Source: Hyphomicrobiales bacterium
GTDB taxonomy: Bacteria > Pseudomonadota > Alphaproteobacteria > Rhizobiales > Xanthobacteraceae
Direction: 5' to 3'
DNA: 35,395 nt
Assembly: GCA_019243195.1 (NCBI GenBank)
Contig: JAFAUQ010000220.1
Coordinates: 1 to 35,395 of the forward strand
The notes under the pieces were generated by a model. The model did no database searches. It was not told the DNA's origin and saw only the letters and a program-made list of their open reading frames with translations. Position numbers and translations under genes: made by a program. This document shows, piece after piece, positions 17,723 to 26,835 of the stretch (within the stretch, counting starts at the first letter, position 1; every line of letters begins with the position of its first letter).

Positions 17723-18726
17723 CCGCGCGCCGCACCCGCATTTTTTGGATGGCGTTTGCCGTCATCCTGGCGTTGCTGATCGTCATGCCGTTCGGGCTGC
17801 CCGAGTTCTGGCGCCGCTTCCTCACGGAAATTCTGATCTGGGGCCTGCTGGCCATGTCGTCCGACATTTTGATCGGATACACCGGCATGGTTTCGTTCGG
17901 GCATTCGGCCTTTTTCGGGCTCGGCATGTACGGCGCGGCCGCGGCGCTGCTGACGACCAGGCCGCCCAGCCTATGGCTCGCGCTCCTCTATGGACTCATT
18001 GCCGCCGCCACCGTGGCGGCGTTCGTGGCTTATTTCTCCACGCGACTGCGTGACATCTACTTTGCCATTACGACGTTGATCTTCTCGCAGATATTCTACG
18101 TGATCATCTTCACCTGGACCGACGCGACAGGCGGCGAGAATGGGCTGGCCTTCAGCCGTCCGGCGCTGGCAATCCCGGGATTGTTTTCGCTGCCGTTCAC
18201 GACGCTCACGCTCTACTGGTTCGTGCTCGCGGTCGTGACCGGCTCGTATCTGGTGCTGCGCCGGATCACCCGGTCGCCATTCGGCATGGTGCTGCAGTCG
18301 ATCCGCGAGAACGAGGCGCGCACGCGCGCGATCGGCTACCCGGTCGAGCGTTACAAGATCGTGGCGGTGATGTTCTCCGGTTTGTTCGCCGGGCTCGCCG
18401 GGGTGCTCTACGCGATTCAGAACCGGTTCGCCGCGCCCGATTTCGTGTTCTTCGTGGTTTCGGGCGAGGCCGTGATCTACAACATCATGGGCGGCGTCGG
18501 CACCTTGGTCGGGCCGATCGTCGGCGCCGCCGCATTTTTGCTGCTGCGCGAGGGATTATCGCGCCTGTTTCCGTATCTGGCGTCCGTGGCTTCGCAGCAT
18601 GGCCTCGCGCTTCCCGGGCTTGCGGAATTTCCCTATCTGATCCCGCTTGGGATCATCTTCATCGCCATCGTGATCTTCATGCCCCAGGGCCTGCTGGGGT
18701 TTGCGCGGCGCCGGCTCAACGAGTGA
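17719..18726 (+). CDS. livM: Branched-chain amino acid-type ABC transporter permease (LivM-like)
   Basis: LLAMSSDILIGYTGMVSFGHSAFFGLGMYGAAAALL, SIRENEARTRAIGYPVERYKIVAVMFSGLFAGLAGVLYA. ATG 17719 overlaps the livH stop. Confidence 0.92.
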   Translation: MTARRTRIFWMAFAVILALLIVMPFGLPEFWRRFLTEILIWGLLAMSSDILIGYTGMVSFGHSAFFGLGMYGAAAALLTTRPPSLWLALLYGLIAAATVAAFVAYFSTRLRDIYFAITTLIFSQIFYVIIFTWTDATGGENGLAFSRPALAIPGLFSLPFTTLTLYWFVLAVVTGSYLVLRRITRSPFGMVLQSIRENEARTRAIGYPVERYKIVAVMFSGLFAGLAGVLYAIQNRFAAPDFVFFVVSGEAVIYNIMGGVGTLVGPIVGAAAFLLLREGLSRLFPYLASVASQHGLALPGLAEFPYLIPLGIIFIAIVIFMPQGLLGFARRRLNE

Positions 18727-18735
18727 TGGTGAGAC

Positions 18736-19689
18736 TCACGCGGCGTCCCGTCCCGTGGCGGCGAGCAGCCCGGCGTCGATCAGCGCGGCGCGGATGCGGG
18801 CGATCTCGGCCGCCCCGAGTTTGACCAGCGGCGGGCGCACCACCGCGCGCGGCAAGCGGCCGAGCAAGACGAGCGCCTCCTTCATGCGGTTGTGCATGTC
18901 GGCCCACGGGTCGGCGTAGAACACCTGCGCGAGGGGGTAGATGCGGTCGTTGATGCGCTGCGCGGCGGCAAGGTCCTTGTTCTGCACCGCGCGGAACAGC
19001 GCCGCCTGGAGATCGGGAATGACGCTGCCGCTCCCCGAGAGCAGGCCGTTGCAGCCGAGCACGAGCGAACTCAGCAGCCACGCGCTATGGGTCGAGAGCA
19101 CGTTCACCGGCCGCGGCAGGCTCTGCAAGGTGCGCACGTGCCATTCGTGCTGGGCGACGTTGCCGGCCCAGTCCTTGATCGCGCGAATGCTCGGCACCTG
19201 TTCGCACAGGCGCAGCAGCGTGTCGCGCGGATAGCCCTGGCCCGTCGCCAGCGGATATTGGAACACGATGATCGGCAGGTCGCTCGCGTCGGCGATGCGC
19301 TTGAAATGAGCGAGCGCCATTTCGGGCGATTGCCCCAGCGTGAAAGGCGCCGGGGGGAACACCAGCAGCGCCGAAGCGCCCCGGATCGCCGCCATGCGGG
19401 CGATGCGCGCAGCCTCGATACTGCCGTCGGCCCACACGCCGTTGACGATCGGCAGGCGGTCGCCGACCTCGTCATCGGCGATATCGAGCACGCGGCGCTG
19501 CTCTTCGAAGGCGCACGAGGCGACCTCGGTCGAGTGAGCGTTGATCGTGATCGCCGAAATGCCGTCGGTCGCCGCCACGGCCCGCAAATGCTTACGGAAG
19601 TTCGCCTCGTCGATCGCGAAATCACTATTGAACGGCAGCAGCACCGCGGGAATGACGCCGTTTGGGATGTAGCCTTTGTGCCGGGCCAT
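18736..19689 (-). CDS. DapA/NAL-family (dihydrodipicolinate synthase-like) aldolase/lyase
   Basis: GVIPAVLLPFNSDFAIDEANFRKHLRAVAATDGISAITINAHSTEVASCAFEEQRRVLDIA, FQYPLATGQGYP, Schiff-base Lys region IRAIKDWAGN. Confidence 0.88.
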   Translation of the reverse strand: MARHKGYIPNGVIPAVLLPFNSDFAIDEANFRKHLRAVAATDGISAITINAHSTEVASCAFEEQRRVLDIADDEVGDRLPIVNGVWADGSIEAARIARMAAIRGASALLVFPPAPFTLGQSPEMALAHFKRIADASDLPIIVFQYPLATGQGYPRDTLLRLCEQVPSIRAIKDWAGNVAQHEWHVRTLQSLPRPVNVLSTHSAWLLSSLVLGCNGLLSGSGSVIPDLQAALFRAVQNKDLAAAQRINDRIYPLAQVFYADPWADMHNRMKEALVLLGRLPRAVVRPPLVKLGAAEIARIRAALIDAGLLAATGRDAA

Positions 19690-19796
19690 GAGTCACCTTC
19701 CTGGTCGCTGGCGATTCTAGCAGATCGCGGCACTGGTATGAACGGGCGCCCTGCCCCCTTATAAGCGGCGCACCCTAACCGAAGCGAGTTCCATCC

Positions 19797-21590
19797 ATGC
19801 CACGCATGAAAGGCGCAGAGCTGATCGCCGAGTTCCTGATCCGCCAGAAGATGCCCTATGTGTTCGGCCTGTGCGGCCACGGCAACGTCGGGCTGCTCGA
19901 CGCGCTCTACGACGTGCGCGACCGTATCAAATTCGTCTCGCCGCGCCATGAGCAGGTCGCGGCGCACATGGCGGACGCCTATTTCCGCGTGCGACACGAG
20001 CCGGTGGCGACGTTGACCTCGTGCGGGCCCGGCTCGTGCAACATCGTCATGCCGCTCGCGGTGGCGCTGAGCGATTCCTCGGCCATGCTGGCAATCACCG
20101 CCAACGTGCCGACATCGCAGTTCAACCGCAGCCCGTTTCAGGAGATCAACCGCCACTACCAGGCGGACTTCCCGAGCATCATCCGCCCGGTGGTCAAGCG
20201 CAGCCTTCAGCCGACCCGCGTTGACATGCTGCCGCTCGCGCTGCGCCAGGCCGCGAGCCTGATGGTATCGGGCCGTCCCGGCCCGGTGAACGTCGATGTT
20301 CCGTTCAACGTGTTCCAGGAAGAGGACGACGTCGAGCTGCCGTCCCCTGCCCCGCCGCTGCACACGCATCGCGGCGGCGCCGCGCCGGAGGAAATAGCCG
20401 CGGCCGCGACGATGATCCGCACTGCCCAGCGGCCGGTGCTGTTCGTCGGACACGGGGTGACGCTGTCGGAAGCCGGACGTGAGCTGACCGAGATCGTGCA
20501 CCGCATCGGCATCCCGGTCATCTCTTCGCCCAACGGCATGGGCTGCCTCGACATGGCCGACCCGCTTTCGCTCGGCTTCATCGGCCGCAACGGCGCCTAT
20601 CCGGCAAACGAAGCCGGCCGCCGCGCCGACCTCGTGATCGCGATCGGCGCCCGCTTCGACGACCGCTCGGCGTCGTCGTGGCTGCCGGGGTATTCGTGGA
20701 ATTTCCCGCACGCAAAGCTCATCCACGTCGACGTCGATCCGGACGAACTCGGCCGCAACTATCCGCCCGACCTTGGCCTGCTCGCCGATGCGCGCACGTT
20801 CCTGCGTCAGCTGCTGGCGGAACTCACACGCGGCGAGGCAAGGAGCGAGCGGCTCGCGCCCTGGCACGCGCAGATCAAACAATGGCAGGCGGAATGGGAA
20901 AAATTCGTGCGGCCGAATTTCGCGGTGCATTCATCGCCGCTGCGGCCGGAGCGCGTGGTGGCCGATTGCCGCGCGGTGCTGCCCGAGGACGCGGTGCTCG
21001 CCTGCGACGTGGGCGTTCATCACAATTGGTACATGCAGTTCTGGACCGCGCGGCGGCCGCAGACCATGCTCAACTCGTGGGGCTTCTCCGGCATGGGCTT
21101 CGGCGCCGCCGGCGTGCTCGGCGCAAAGTTGGCCGCGCCCGAGCGGCCGTGCGTCGCGGTCACCGGCGACGGCTGCTTTGCCATGGTGCCGCACGTGCTG
21201 TGCACCGCGGTCGAATACGCGATCCCGGTCGTCTGGGTGGTGTGGAATAATTTCTCCTTCGCATCGATCCGCGACATTCAGCTCGGCATGTTCAACCAGC
21301 GCGAACTCGGCACGGCGTTTCACGAGGGCGCGAACAAGACGCCCTATAATCCGGACTTCGCGGCCTGGGCCCGTGCCGCCGGCGCCGAGGGCCTCACCGT
21401 GACCAAGTCGCAGGATTTTGCCGGCGCGCTCGAACACGCGGTGAAATCAAACAAGCCGTTCCTACTCGACGTGCATGTGGACGCCGAGGTGCGTCCGCCC
21501 GCGACCGGCGCCTGGCAGCTGCCACCGACGCCGCACAAGGAGCCCGTGTTCGGGGAGCGGTACGTGCCGGCAGATGCGCCGGCGGAATGA
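19797..21590 (+). CDS. ThDP-dependent enzyme (acetolactate synthase/benzoylformate decarboxylase superfamily)
   Basis: MKGAELIAEFLIRQKMPYVFGLCGHGNVGLLDALYD, SCGPGSCNIVMPLAVALSDSSAMLAITANVPT, SGRPGPVNVDVPFNVFQ, GAKLAAPERPCVAVTGDGCFAM...NNFSFASI (ThDP GDG-N motif). Confidence 0.9.
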   Translation: MPRMKGAELIAEFLIRQKMPYVFGLCGHGNVGLLDALYDVRDRIKFVSPRHEQVAAHMADAYFRVRHEPVATLTSCGPGSCNIVMPLAVALSDSSAMLAITANVPTSQFNRSPFQEINRHYQADFPSIIRPVVKRSLQPTRVDMLPLALRQAASLMVSGRPGPVNVDVPFNVFQEEDDVELPSPAPPLHTHRGGAAPEEIAAAATMIRTAQRPVLFVGHGVTLSEAGRELTEIVHRIGIPVISSPNGMGCLDMADPLSLGFIGRNGAYPANEAGRRADLVIAIGARFDDRSASSWLPGYSWNFPHAKLIHVDVDPDELGRNYPPDLGLLADARTFLRQLLAELTRGEARSERLAPWHAQIKQWQAEWEKFVRPNFAVHSSPLRPERVVADCRAVLPEDAVLACDVGVHHNWYMQFWTARRPQTMLNSWGFSGMGFGAAGVLGAKLAAPERPCVAVTGDGCFAMVPHVLCTAVEYAIPVVWVVWNNFSFASIRDIQLGMFNQRELGTAFHEGANKTPYNPDFAAWARAAGAEGLTVTKSQDFAGALEHAVKSNKPFLLDVHVDAEVRPPATGAWQLPPTPHKEPVFGERYVPADAPAE

Positions 21591-21593
21591 GCG

Positions 21594-22223
21594 TTACGCC
21601 TTCGCGCTCGGTCGCGCCGATACCGCTTGGTGCCAGCGGCGCAGATGTGGGCAATCGTCCGGGATCGTCAGCTTGATCCAGCCGGCGAAGTCGACCGCGA
21701 TCATCGTCGTGATGTCGGCGATACTGTAACGCTCGCCCGCCACGAACTCGCGCTCCGCCAATCGATTGTTCATGAGCGTGAAGAACGCCTGCGTGCGCGC
21801 GCGGCCACGCTCGACCAAGGCCGGAATTTGCACGTAATCGTCCGTCCCGGGCAGCGCGCGGGTCTTGAAGGCCGGCGTCGAGTTGCGAAACGCCTCGGCC
21901 ACCGCCAGGAACCCGTCACGCTCGGCGCGCCGCTGCCATTCGACGACGGTCGACCGGTCGGCGGGATCGATGCCCATCAGCGGCGGCTCGGGATGGGTCT
22001 CTTCCAGATAGAGGCAGATGCCGACCGAGTCGGTGAGCCGCCGCCCGTCGTCGAGTTCGAGCACCGGCACCGTGCAGTCGGGATTGACCGCGCGGAAGGC
22101 CTCGCCGAATTGCTCGCCCTTACGCAGATCGACCTGAATCGTCGGCAAGGTGATGCCCTTCTCTGCCATGAAGACGCGCACCCGCCGCGGGCTCGGCGCA
22201 ACGGCGCAGTCATAGAATTTCAT
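21594..22223 (-). CDS. Glutathione S-transferase family protein
   Basis: MKFYDCAVAPSPRRVRVFMAEKGITLPTIQVDLRKGEQFGEAFRAVNPDCTVPVLELDDGRRLTDSVGICLYLEE: GST N-terminal thioredoxin-like domain. Confidence 0.9.
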   Translation of the reverse strand: MKFYDCAVAPSPRRVRVFMAEKGITLPTIQVDLRKGEQFGEAFRAVNPDCTVPVLELDDGRRLTDSVGICLYLEETHPEPPLMGIDPADRSTVVEWQRRAERDGFLAVAEAFRNSTPAFKTRALPGTDDYVQIPALVERGRARTQAFFTLMNNRLAEREFVAGERYSIADITTMIAVDFAGWIKLTIPDDCPHLRRWHQAVSARPSAKA

Positions 22224-22471
22224 TCGCTCGTTCCTGATAGGCCTGCGTCGGATAAATCGGCTTCCTCAAGCAGTTTTTCTACCATCTCAGGGGTTACGAC
22301 CCCGCCTCTTTTTGGGAGTAGAGGAAAGCCGTTGCGCATGATCCGGTGAGCTCGTGCCAACTCATTCCATGCGGCATCCGAGATAACCTGATCGACAGTG
22401 ACCTTCCGTTCGGCGGCGAGCTTCTCGGCAGCCACAACGACCAGATCGTCAATGTCGAGCGTGATGCGCAT
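22220..22471 (-). CDS. VapB-like / ribbon-helix-helix antitoxin-like small protein
   Basis: MRITLDIDDLVVVAAEKLAAERKVTVDQVISDAAWNEL: RHH beta-strand followed by helices typical of VapB/DUF2191-like proteins. ATGA overlap with the GST gene. Confidence 0.7.
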   Translation of the reverse strand: MRITLDIDDLVVVAAEKLAAERKVTVDQVISDAAWNELARAHRIMRNGFPLLPKRGGVVTPEMVEKLLEEADLSDAGLSGTSE

Positions 22472-22481
22472 CGGCATTCCC

Positions 22482-24014
22482 TCACAACGGCAAATTATCG
22501 TGCTTGCGCGGCGGCATCTCGACGGTCTTGTTGCGCAGCATCGCCAAAGCCCGCGCGATGCGCCGGCGCGTCGCGTGCGGCCGGATCACCTCATCGATAT
22601 AGCCACGCTCGGCGGCGGCGAAGGGCGAGAGGAACCGCTCCTCGTATTCGCGCGTGCGCGCGGCAATCTTGTCAGGGTCGCCGATGTCCTGGCGGAAGAT
22701 GATTTCCACCGCGCCCTTGGCGCCCATCACGGCGATCTGCGCGGTCGGCCAGGCGTAGTTGATGTCGCCGCCCACGTGCTTCGAGGCCATCACGTCATAG
22801 GCGCCGCCGAACGCCTTGCGAGTGATCACGGTGACGAGCGGCACGCTCGCCTGGCTATAGGCGAACAGGAGCTTCGCCCCGTGCTTGATAAGCCCGCCGT
22901 ATTCCTGCGCCGTGCCGGGCAGGAACCCGGGCACGTCGACGAAAGTGACGATCGGAATCCCGAAGGCATCGCAGAAGCGGACGAAGCGCGCCCCCTTGCG
23001 CGAGGCGTCGCTATCGAGGACGCCGGCGAGCACCATCGGCTGGTTGGAAACGAAGCCGACCGTGCGGCCGGCAATGCGGCCGAAGCCGGTGACGATGTTG
23101 CGCCCGAATGACGGCTGGATTTCGAAGAAATCACCCTCGTCGGCGACTTTGAGGATCAGCTCCTTGATGTCGTAGGGCTTGTTGGGATTGTCCGGGATCA
23201 ACGTGTCGAGCGAGAAATCCTCGCGCTCGGGATCATCGAACGAAGGCCATTCGGGCACGCCCGCCTGATTGTTCAACGGCAGGAAATCGATCAACCGGCG
23301 CATCTGCAACAGGCACTCGACATCGTTCTCGAAGGCGCCGTCGGCGACGCCGGACTTGCCTGCGTGCACGCCGGCGCCGCCCAGCTCGTCGGCGGTGACG
23401 ATCTCGTTCGTCACCGTCTTCACCACGTCGGGGCCGGTCACGAACATGTAGCTCGTGTCTTTGACCATGAAGATGAAATCGGTCATGGCCGGTGAGTAGA
23501 CGTCGCCGCCCGCGCACGGGCCCATGATCACGGAAATCTGCGGGATCACGCCTGAGGCGACGACATTTCGCTTGAACACGTCGCCGTAGCCGCCGAGCGC
23601 GGCGACTCCCTCCTGGATACGCGCGCCGCCCGCGTCGAACAGGCCGACGATCGGCGCGCGCGCCTTCATGGCCATGTCCTGGATTTTGGTTATTTTGATC
23701 GCGTGGGTCTCGGACAGCGAACCGCCGAATACGGTGAAATCCTTGGCGAAGGCGAACACGGTGCGGCCGTTCACCGTACCCCAGCCGGTGACGACACCGT
23801 CGCCGGGGATTTTCGTTTTTTCCATGCCGAACTCGCCCGCCCGGTGCTCGACGAACATGTCGAACTCCTCGAACGAGCCCTTGTCGAGCAGAAGTTCGAG
23901 CCGCTCGCGCGCGGTGAGCTTGCCGCGCTTATGCTGCGCGTCGATGCGGTTCTTGCCGCCGCCCAACCGCGCATGCGCACGCCGCGCCTCGAGCTTTTCG
24001 AGAATATCTTTCAT
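22482..24014 (-). CDS. pccB: Propionyl-CoA (acyl-CoA) carboxylase beta subunit
   Basis: [149 protein letters not shown]. Confidence 0.96.
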   Translation of the reverse strand: MKDILEKLEARRAHARLGGGKNRIDAQHKRGKLTARERLELLLDKGSFEEFDMFVEHRAGEFGMEKTKIPGDGVVTGWGTVNGRTVFAFAKDFTVFGGSLSETHAIKITKIQDMAMKARAPIVGLFDAGGARIQEGVAALGGYGDVFKRNVVASGVIPQISVIMGPCAGGDVYSPAMTDFIFMVKDTSYMFVTGPDVVKTVTNEIVTADELGGAGVHAGKSGVADGAFENDVECLLQMRRLIDFLPLNNQAGVPEWPSFDDPEREDFSLDTLIPDNPNKPYDIKELILKVADEGDFFEIQPSFGRNIVTGFGRIAGRTVGFVSNQPMVLAGVLDSDASRKGARFVRFCDAFGIPIVTFVDVPGFLPGTAQEYGGLIKHGAKLLFAYSQASVPLVTVITRKAFGGAYDVMASKHVGGDINYAWPTAQIAVMGAKGAVEIIFRQDIGDPDKIAARTREYEERFLSPFAAAERGYIDEVIRPHATRRRIARALAMLRNKTVEMPPRKHDNLPL

Positions 24015-24107
24015 GGCGCTTCGATTCCGGGCCTAACGGAAGTCCTATCATGGTACACAAGGCGCGCAAACGTGCGGCCCACGGGGAAGTATGGGGAGGT
24101 GACGACC

Positions 24108-24353
24108 ATGAAACGCGTCTCACAAGCGGAATTGCGCAGGCACCTCGGGAGGTACATGGACCAAGTGCGCGACACTCGCTCCCCTCTTCATGTGACGGGA
24201 AGGAATGGACGAGCGGTCGTAATGCTGCCCGTGGACGAATATGAGGGCTTGATCGAGACTCTGCATTTGCTCGCCAACCCCGCCAATTCCGCTCGTCTCT
24301 TTCATTCCATTGCGGAGGCTGATGCGGGCGAGGTTATAGAGCGGGATGTCTAA
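24108..24353 (+). CDS. Phd/YefM-family antitoxin-like protein
   Basis: MKRVSQAELRRHLGRYMDQVRDTRSPLHVTGRNGRAVVMLPVDEYEGLIETLHLLANPANSARLFHSIAEADAG is the YefM/Phd pattern. Preceded by GGGGAGG. Confidence 0.85.
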   Translation: MKRVSQAELRRHLGRYMDQVRDTRSPLHVTGRNGRAVVMLPVDEYEGLIETLHLLANPANSARLFHSIAEADAGEVIERDV

Positions 24354-24616
24354 GCGAGCTTTCCCGACGCGCGCAGGATGAACGCGAGCACCTCGGCGAC
24401 CGCGCGGTAGAGCGCCTCGGGAATCGCGTGCTCCAGTTCGACGTGCGAGAGCGCTTCGGCGAGCGCGGGATTTTCTTCGAGCGGAATGCCGTTGGCGCGG
24501 GCAGCTTCGATGATGCGCCGGCCGATCTCGCCGCGCCCCTTGGCGACGACCCGCGGCGCGCCCGGCTTCTCGTAGCGTAGCGCCACGGCCAGCGGTGAGC
24601 GTTGCGGCTCGTTCAT
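24350..24616 (-). CDS. FlhB C-terminal-domain-like protein (FhlB/EscU-C family)
   Basis: RSPLAVALRYEKPGAPRVVAKGRGEIGRRIIEAARANGIPLEENPALAEALSHVELEHAIPEALYRAVAEVLAFILR matches the FlhB/YscU C-terminal cytoplasmic domain without the membrane part. Confidence 0.88.
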   Translation of the reverse strand: MNEPQRSPLAVALRYEKPGAPRVVAKGRGEIGRRIIEAARANGIPLEENPALAEALSHVELEHAIPEALYRAVAEVLAFILRASGKLA

Positions 24617-25965
24617 GACGCGCGATCCAGGAAACGGCCGGCAGCGGGCGGCGGGGCGGCCGGCGCACCGGTGCGGATCTGAATGTCGCGTGGTTCGAGC
24701 GCGACGGCGCGCAGTGCGTTTTCCAACAGGGCACCGTGCGCGCGCAGATGCGACGCGCTCGTCTCGCGCTCCGCCCACAGGGTGACCGCAGCGCGCTCGC
24801 CGGCAAGCGCGACGAGCGCGTGCACCGGCCCCATGGGCTCGAGGTTGACGGAGAAACGCACGCGCCAGGTGAAGGACGCCGCGGAAGCCTCGGTCGCCGC
24901 ATGTCCGTCGCGGGTGATTTCGAACTGGGCAATCGCGCTCCCCTGCCCGGCCGCCAACGGAATTTCAAACGCCCACTGCGTCGCGCGAGCCACCGCATGG
25001 GAGCCGGCCTCGGTTTCCGGCAGCGAGGCGACCTGCAGCAGGGTCTGGCGTGCAAGCGCGGCATCAGTCTCGGCGAGGAGCCGCTGGGCCACGGCGCCGG
25101 AAGGCGCGTAGGGCGGTAGCGAGGTTTGCGCTTGCGATTGCGCGCTGGGCGGCGCGCCGCGATATGGCGGCGGCGGGGCACTCGTTGCCGCGGCCAAGCC
25201 CTCTGTCGTCCGCGGTTCGCTCTGCGTCCACGCTTGGATCATTTGCCGCAGCACCAGCAAAGCAGCCTTCAGATCGAGACCTGATACGGGGTTGGCATCG
25301 GGCGACAGGCTCGCGGCGAGCGAGGCTTCCAAGAACAGACCCGACCGCGTCAACGCCTGCCGCAACCCTGCCGCGCTCAGAGCGTCAAGCGGAAGCCGCG
25401 CGTCGAGCACGCGCGCGACCACGGCGGCGATCGGTTGCGGCAGCGCCTCGGTCTTGATCGCCTGCTCCAGGTCCGCGAGCAGCGGCCCGAGGCCGCCCTG
25501 GCGCGAGGCGGCTGCCTGCACCGCAGCGGCAATCGACTCTGTTGCCGGCGCCACAGGCGGGCTTGCGCTTTGCGGCACGGACGCGGTCGCGCCCGAAAGG
25601 GCGATTTCCACCGCCGGCTCCAACCCGGCGGATGCAGCTTCGGCGCCGGCCCGCGACGCGACCTCAGCGCCCTGACGCGCCACGACCGTGGCAGGCGTGC
25701 CGGTCCGGCCGGAGCCATCGGTGAGCACGACCACCTGAAGGCCGGCGCTGGTGCCGTTGACAGCAAGGCGCACTTTCGCGCCGACCGCGAGCGGCACGGG
25801 GGTGCGTACGTCGAGGGTGCCGTCAGGCACCTGCAGCCGCACGAGCCCATTGTCGAGCAGCGCCAGCACCAGGGCGTCGATGATTTCGCCCGGCGGCAAC
25901 GCCGTGGGCGGCGCTCCGAACGAGTTCGGGATCGCAAGCAGCGAGGGCAGGCTGACGAGGTCCAT
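24613..25965 (-). CDS. Flagellar hook-length control FliK-like protein (C-terminal Flg_hook domain)
   Basis: Ala/Pro-rich N-terminus; C-terminal WAFEIPLAAGQGSAIAQFEITRDGH...WRVRFSVNLEPMGPVHALVALAGERAAVTLWAERETSASHLRAHGALLENALRAVALE is Flg_hook-like. 4-bp overlap with the FlhB-C-like gene. Confidence 0.78.
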   Translation of the reverse strand: MDLVSLPSLLAIPNSFGAPPTALPPGEIIDALVLALLDNGLVRLQVPDGTLDVRTPVPLAVGAKVRLAVNGTSAGLQVVVLTDGSGRTGTPATVVARQGAEVASRAGAEAASAGLEPAVEIALSGATASVPQSASPPVAPATESIAAAVQAAASRQGGLGPLLADLEQAIKTEALPQPIAAVVARVLDARLPLDALSAAGLRQALTRSGLFLEASLAASLSPDANPVSGLDLKAALLVLRQMIQAWTQSEPRTTEGLAAATSAPPPPYRGAPPSAQSQAQTSLPPYAPSGAVAQRLLAETDAALARQTLLQVASLPETEAGSHAVARATQWAFEIPLAAGQGSAIAQFEITRDGHAATEASAASFTWRVRFSVNLEPMGPVHALVALAGERAAVTLWAERETSASHLRAHGALLENALRAVALEPRDIQIRTGAPAAPPPAAGRFLDRAS

Positions 25966-26058
25966 CGACGGCCCCGAAAACGAGTCGGGGGGAAGCTACG
26001 CCACAGGAATGAACCGGATGTTAACTTTTGCCGGGCCCCCGGACGGCGACCATTCTCG

Positions 26059-26829
26059 CTATATGGCGGCGAGCACTGTCGCGGCCGCGTCCATCTCCGC
26101 GCGACGGGCGGCGCGACGCGCCAGCGCGATGTCGTCGCGGCCCCACTGCTCCATATTCCAGTCTTCGTCCACGTGGGCCGCGTCCCAAGCTTCATCTGCG
26201 GTGAGATGCCCGCCGGCGAGCGCGAGCGCGAGCAGCGCCGAGCCGGTCAAGGTGGTGATCGCGTGCAGCGCCCCGAGCCGCCAGGGATCATTTGGAATGG
26301 CTGCGCGCGCGGCAGCAATGGCGCTGTCGGGCTGCGCCACGTGCACCACCCCCTGGGAGAGCACGAAGCGAGCACCCAGCACCTCGCGCGCCCAAGCCAG
26401 CACCGGGTCCCACAGACGCGCTTGCCGCTCGATGAGTCGCTGCGGCCCGTTGGCGCGATAGAACAACAGATCGGAGCCGAGATATTTTTCGATATCGGCG
26501 GCAACTGGCGTCGGTGCCGCGGCAACTCCGTCGATGATCGAATTGGCAAGCCGCGTCAGCGGCATCGTTGCGGGATCGATGCTCTCGCCTTGGGCATCCC
26601 ATTCGGCGGCGAGAGCCTGCGCCAGCGCGCGCGATGGCGCCACGAGGAAACCGCGCGCCGGCGTGCGCACCGGCCTGCCGTCGAGCACGACGCGGAATCC
26701 GTCCGCCGTCTCCTCGACTGCGGCTTTCTGATAAAACCGGCGGGGCAGCGCCGGCCGCATGGCGCGCCGCGCCGCTTCCGTCGGATCAAGCGGGTCGGCC
26801 CCAAACAGGTCGGTGAAAATATCGCGCAA
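26059..26829 (-). CDS. ATP12-family F1-ATPase assembly chaperone
   Basis: RRFYQKAAVEETADGFRVVLDGRPVRTPARGFLVAPSRALAQALAAEWDAQGESIDPATMPLTRLANSIIDGV...YLGSDLLFYRA is the ATP12 signature. Confidence 0.93.
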   Translation of the reverse strand: MRDIFTDLFGADPLDPTEAARRAMRPALPRRFYQKAAVEETADGFRVVLDGRPVRTPARGFLVAPSRALAQALAAEWDAQGESIDPATMPLTRLANSIIDGVAAAPTPVAADIEKYLGSDLLFYRANGPQRLIERQARLWDPVLAWAREVLGARFVLSQGVVHVAQPDSAIAAARAAIPNDPWRLGALHAITTLTGSALLALALAGGHLTADEAWDAAHVDEDWNMEQWGRDDIALARRAARRAEMDAAATVLAAI

Positions 26830-26835
26830 CGTTTG

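Noticed and set aside
18729-18739. GTGAGACTCAC palindrome between livM and the DapA-like gene as a terminator
   Set aside because: Only a 1-nt centre, so it cannot form a useful hairpin; probably chance.
19104-20930. 608-aa minus-strand ORF
   Set aside because: Antisense to the ThDP enzyme and frame-shifted relative to the DapA-like gene; no recognisable motifs. Shadow ORF.
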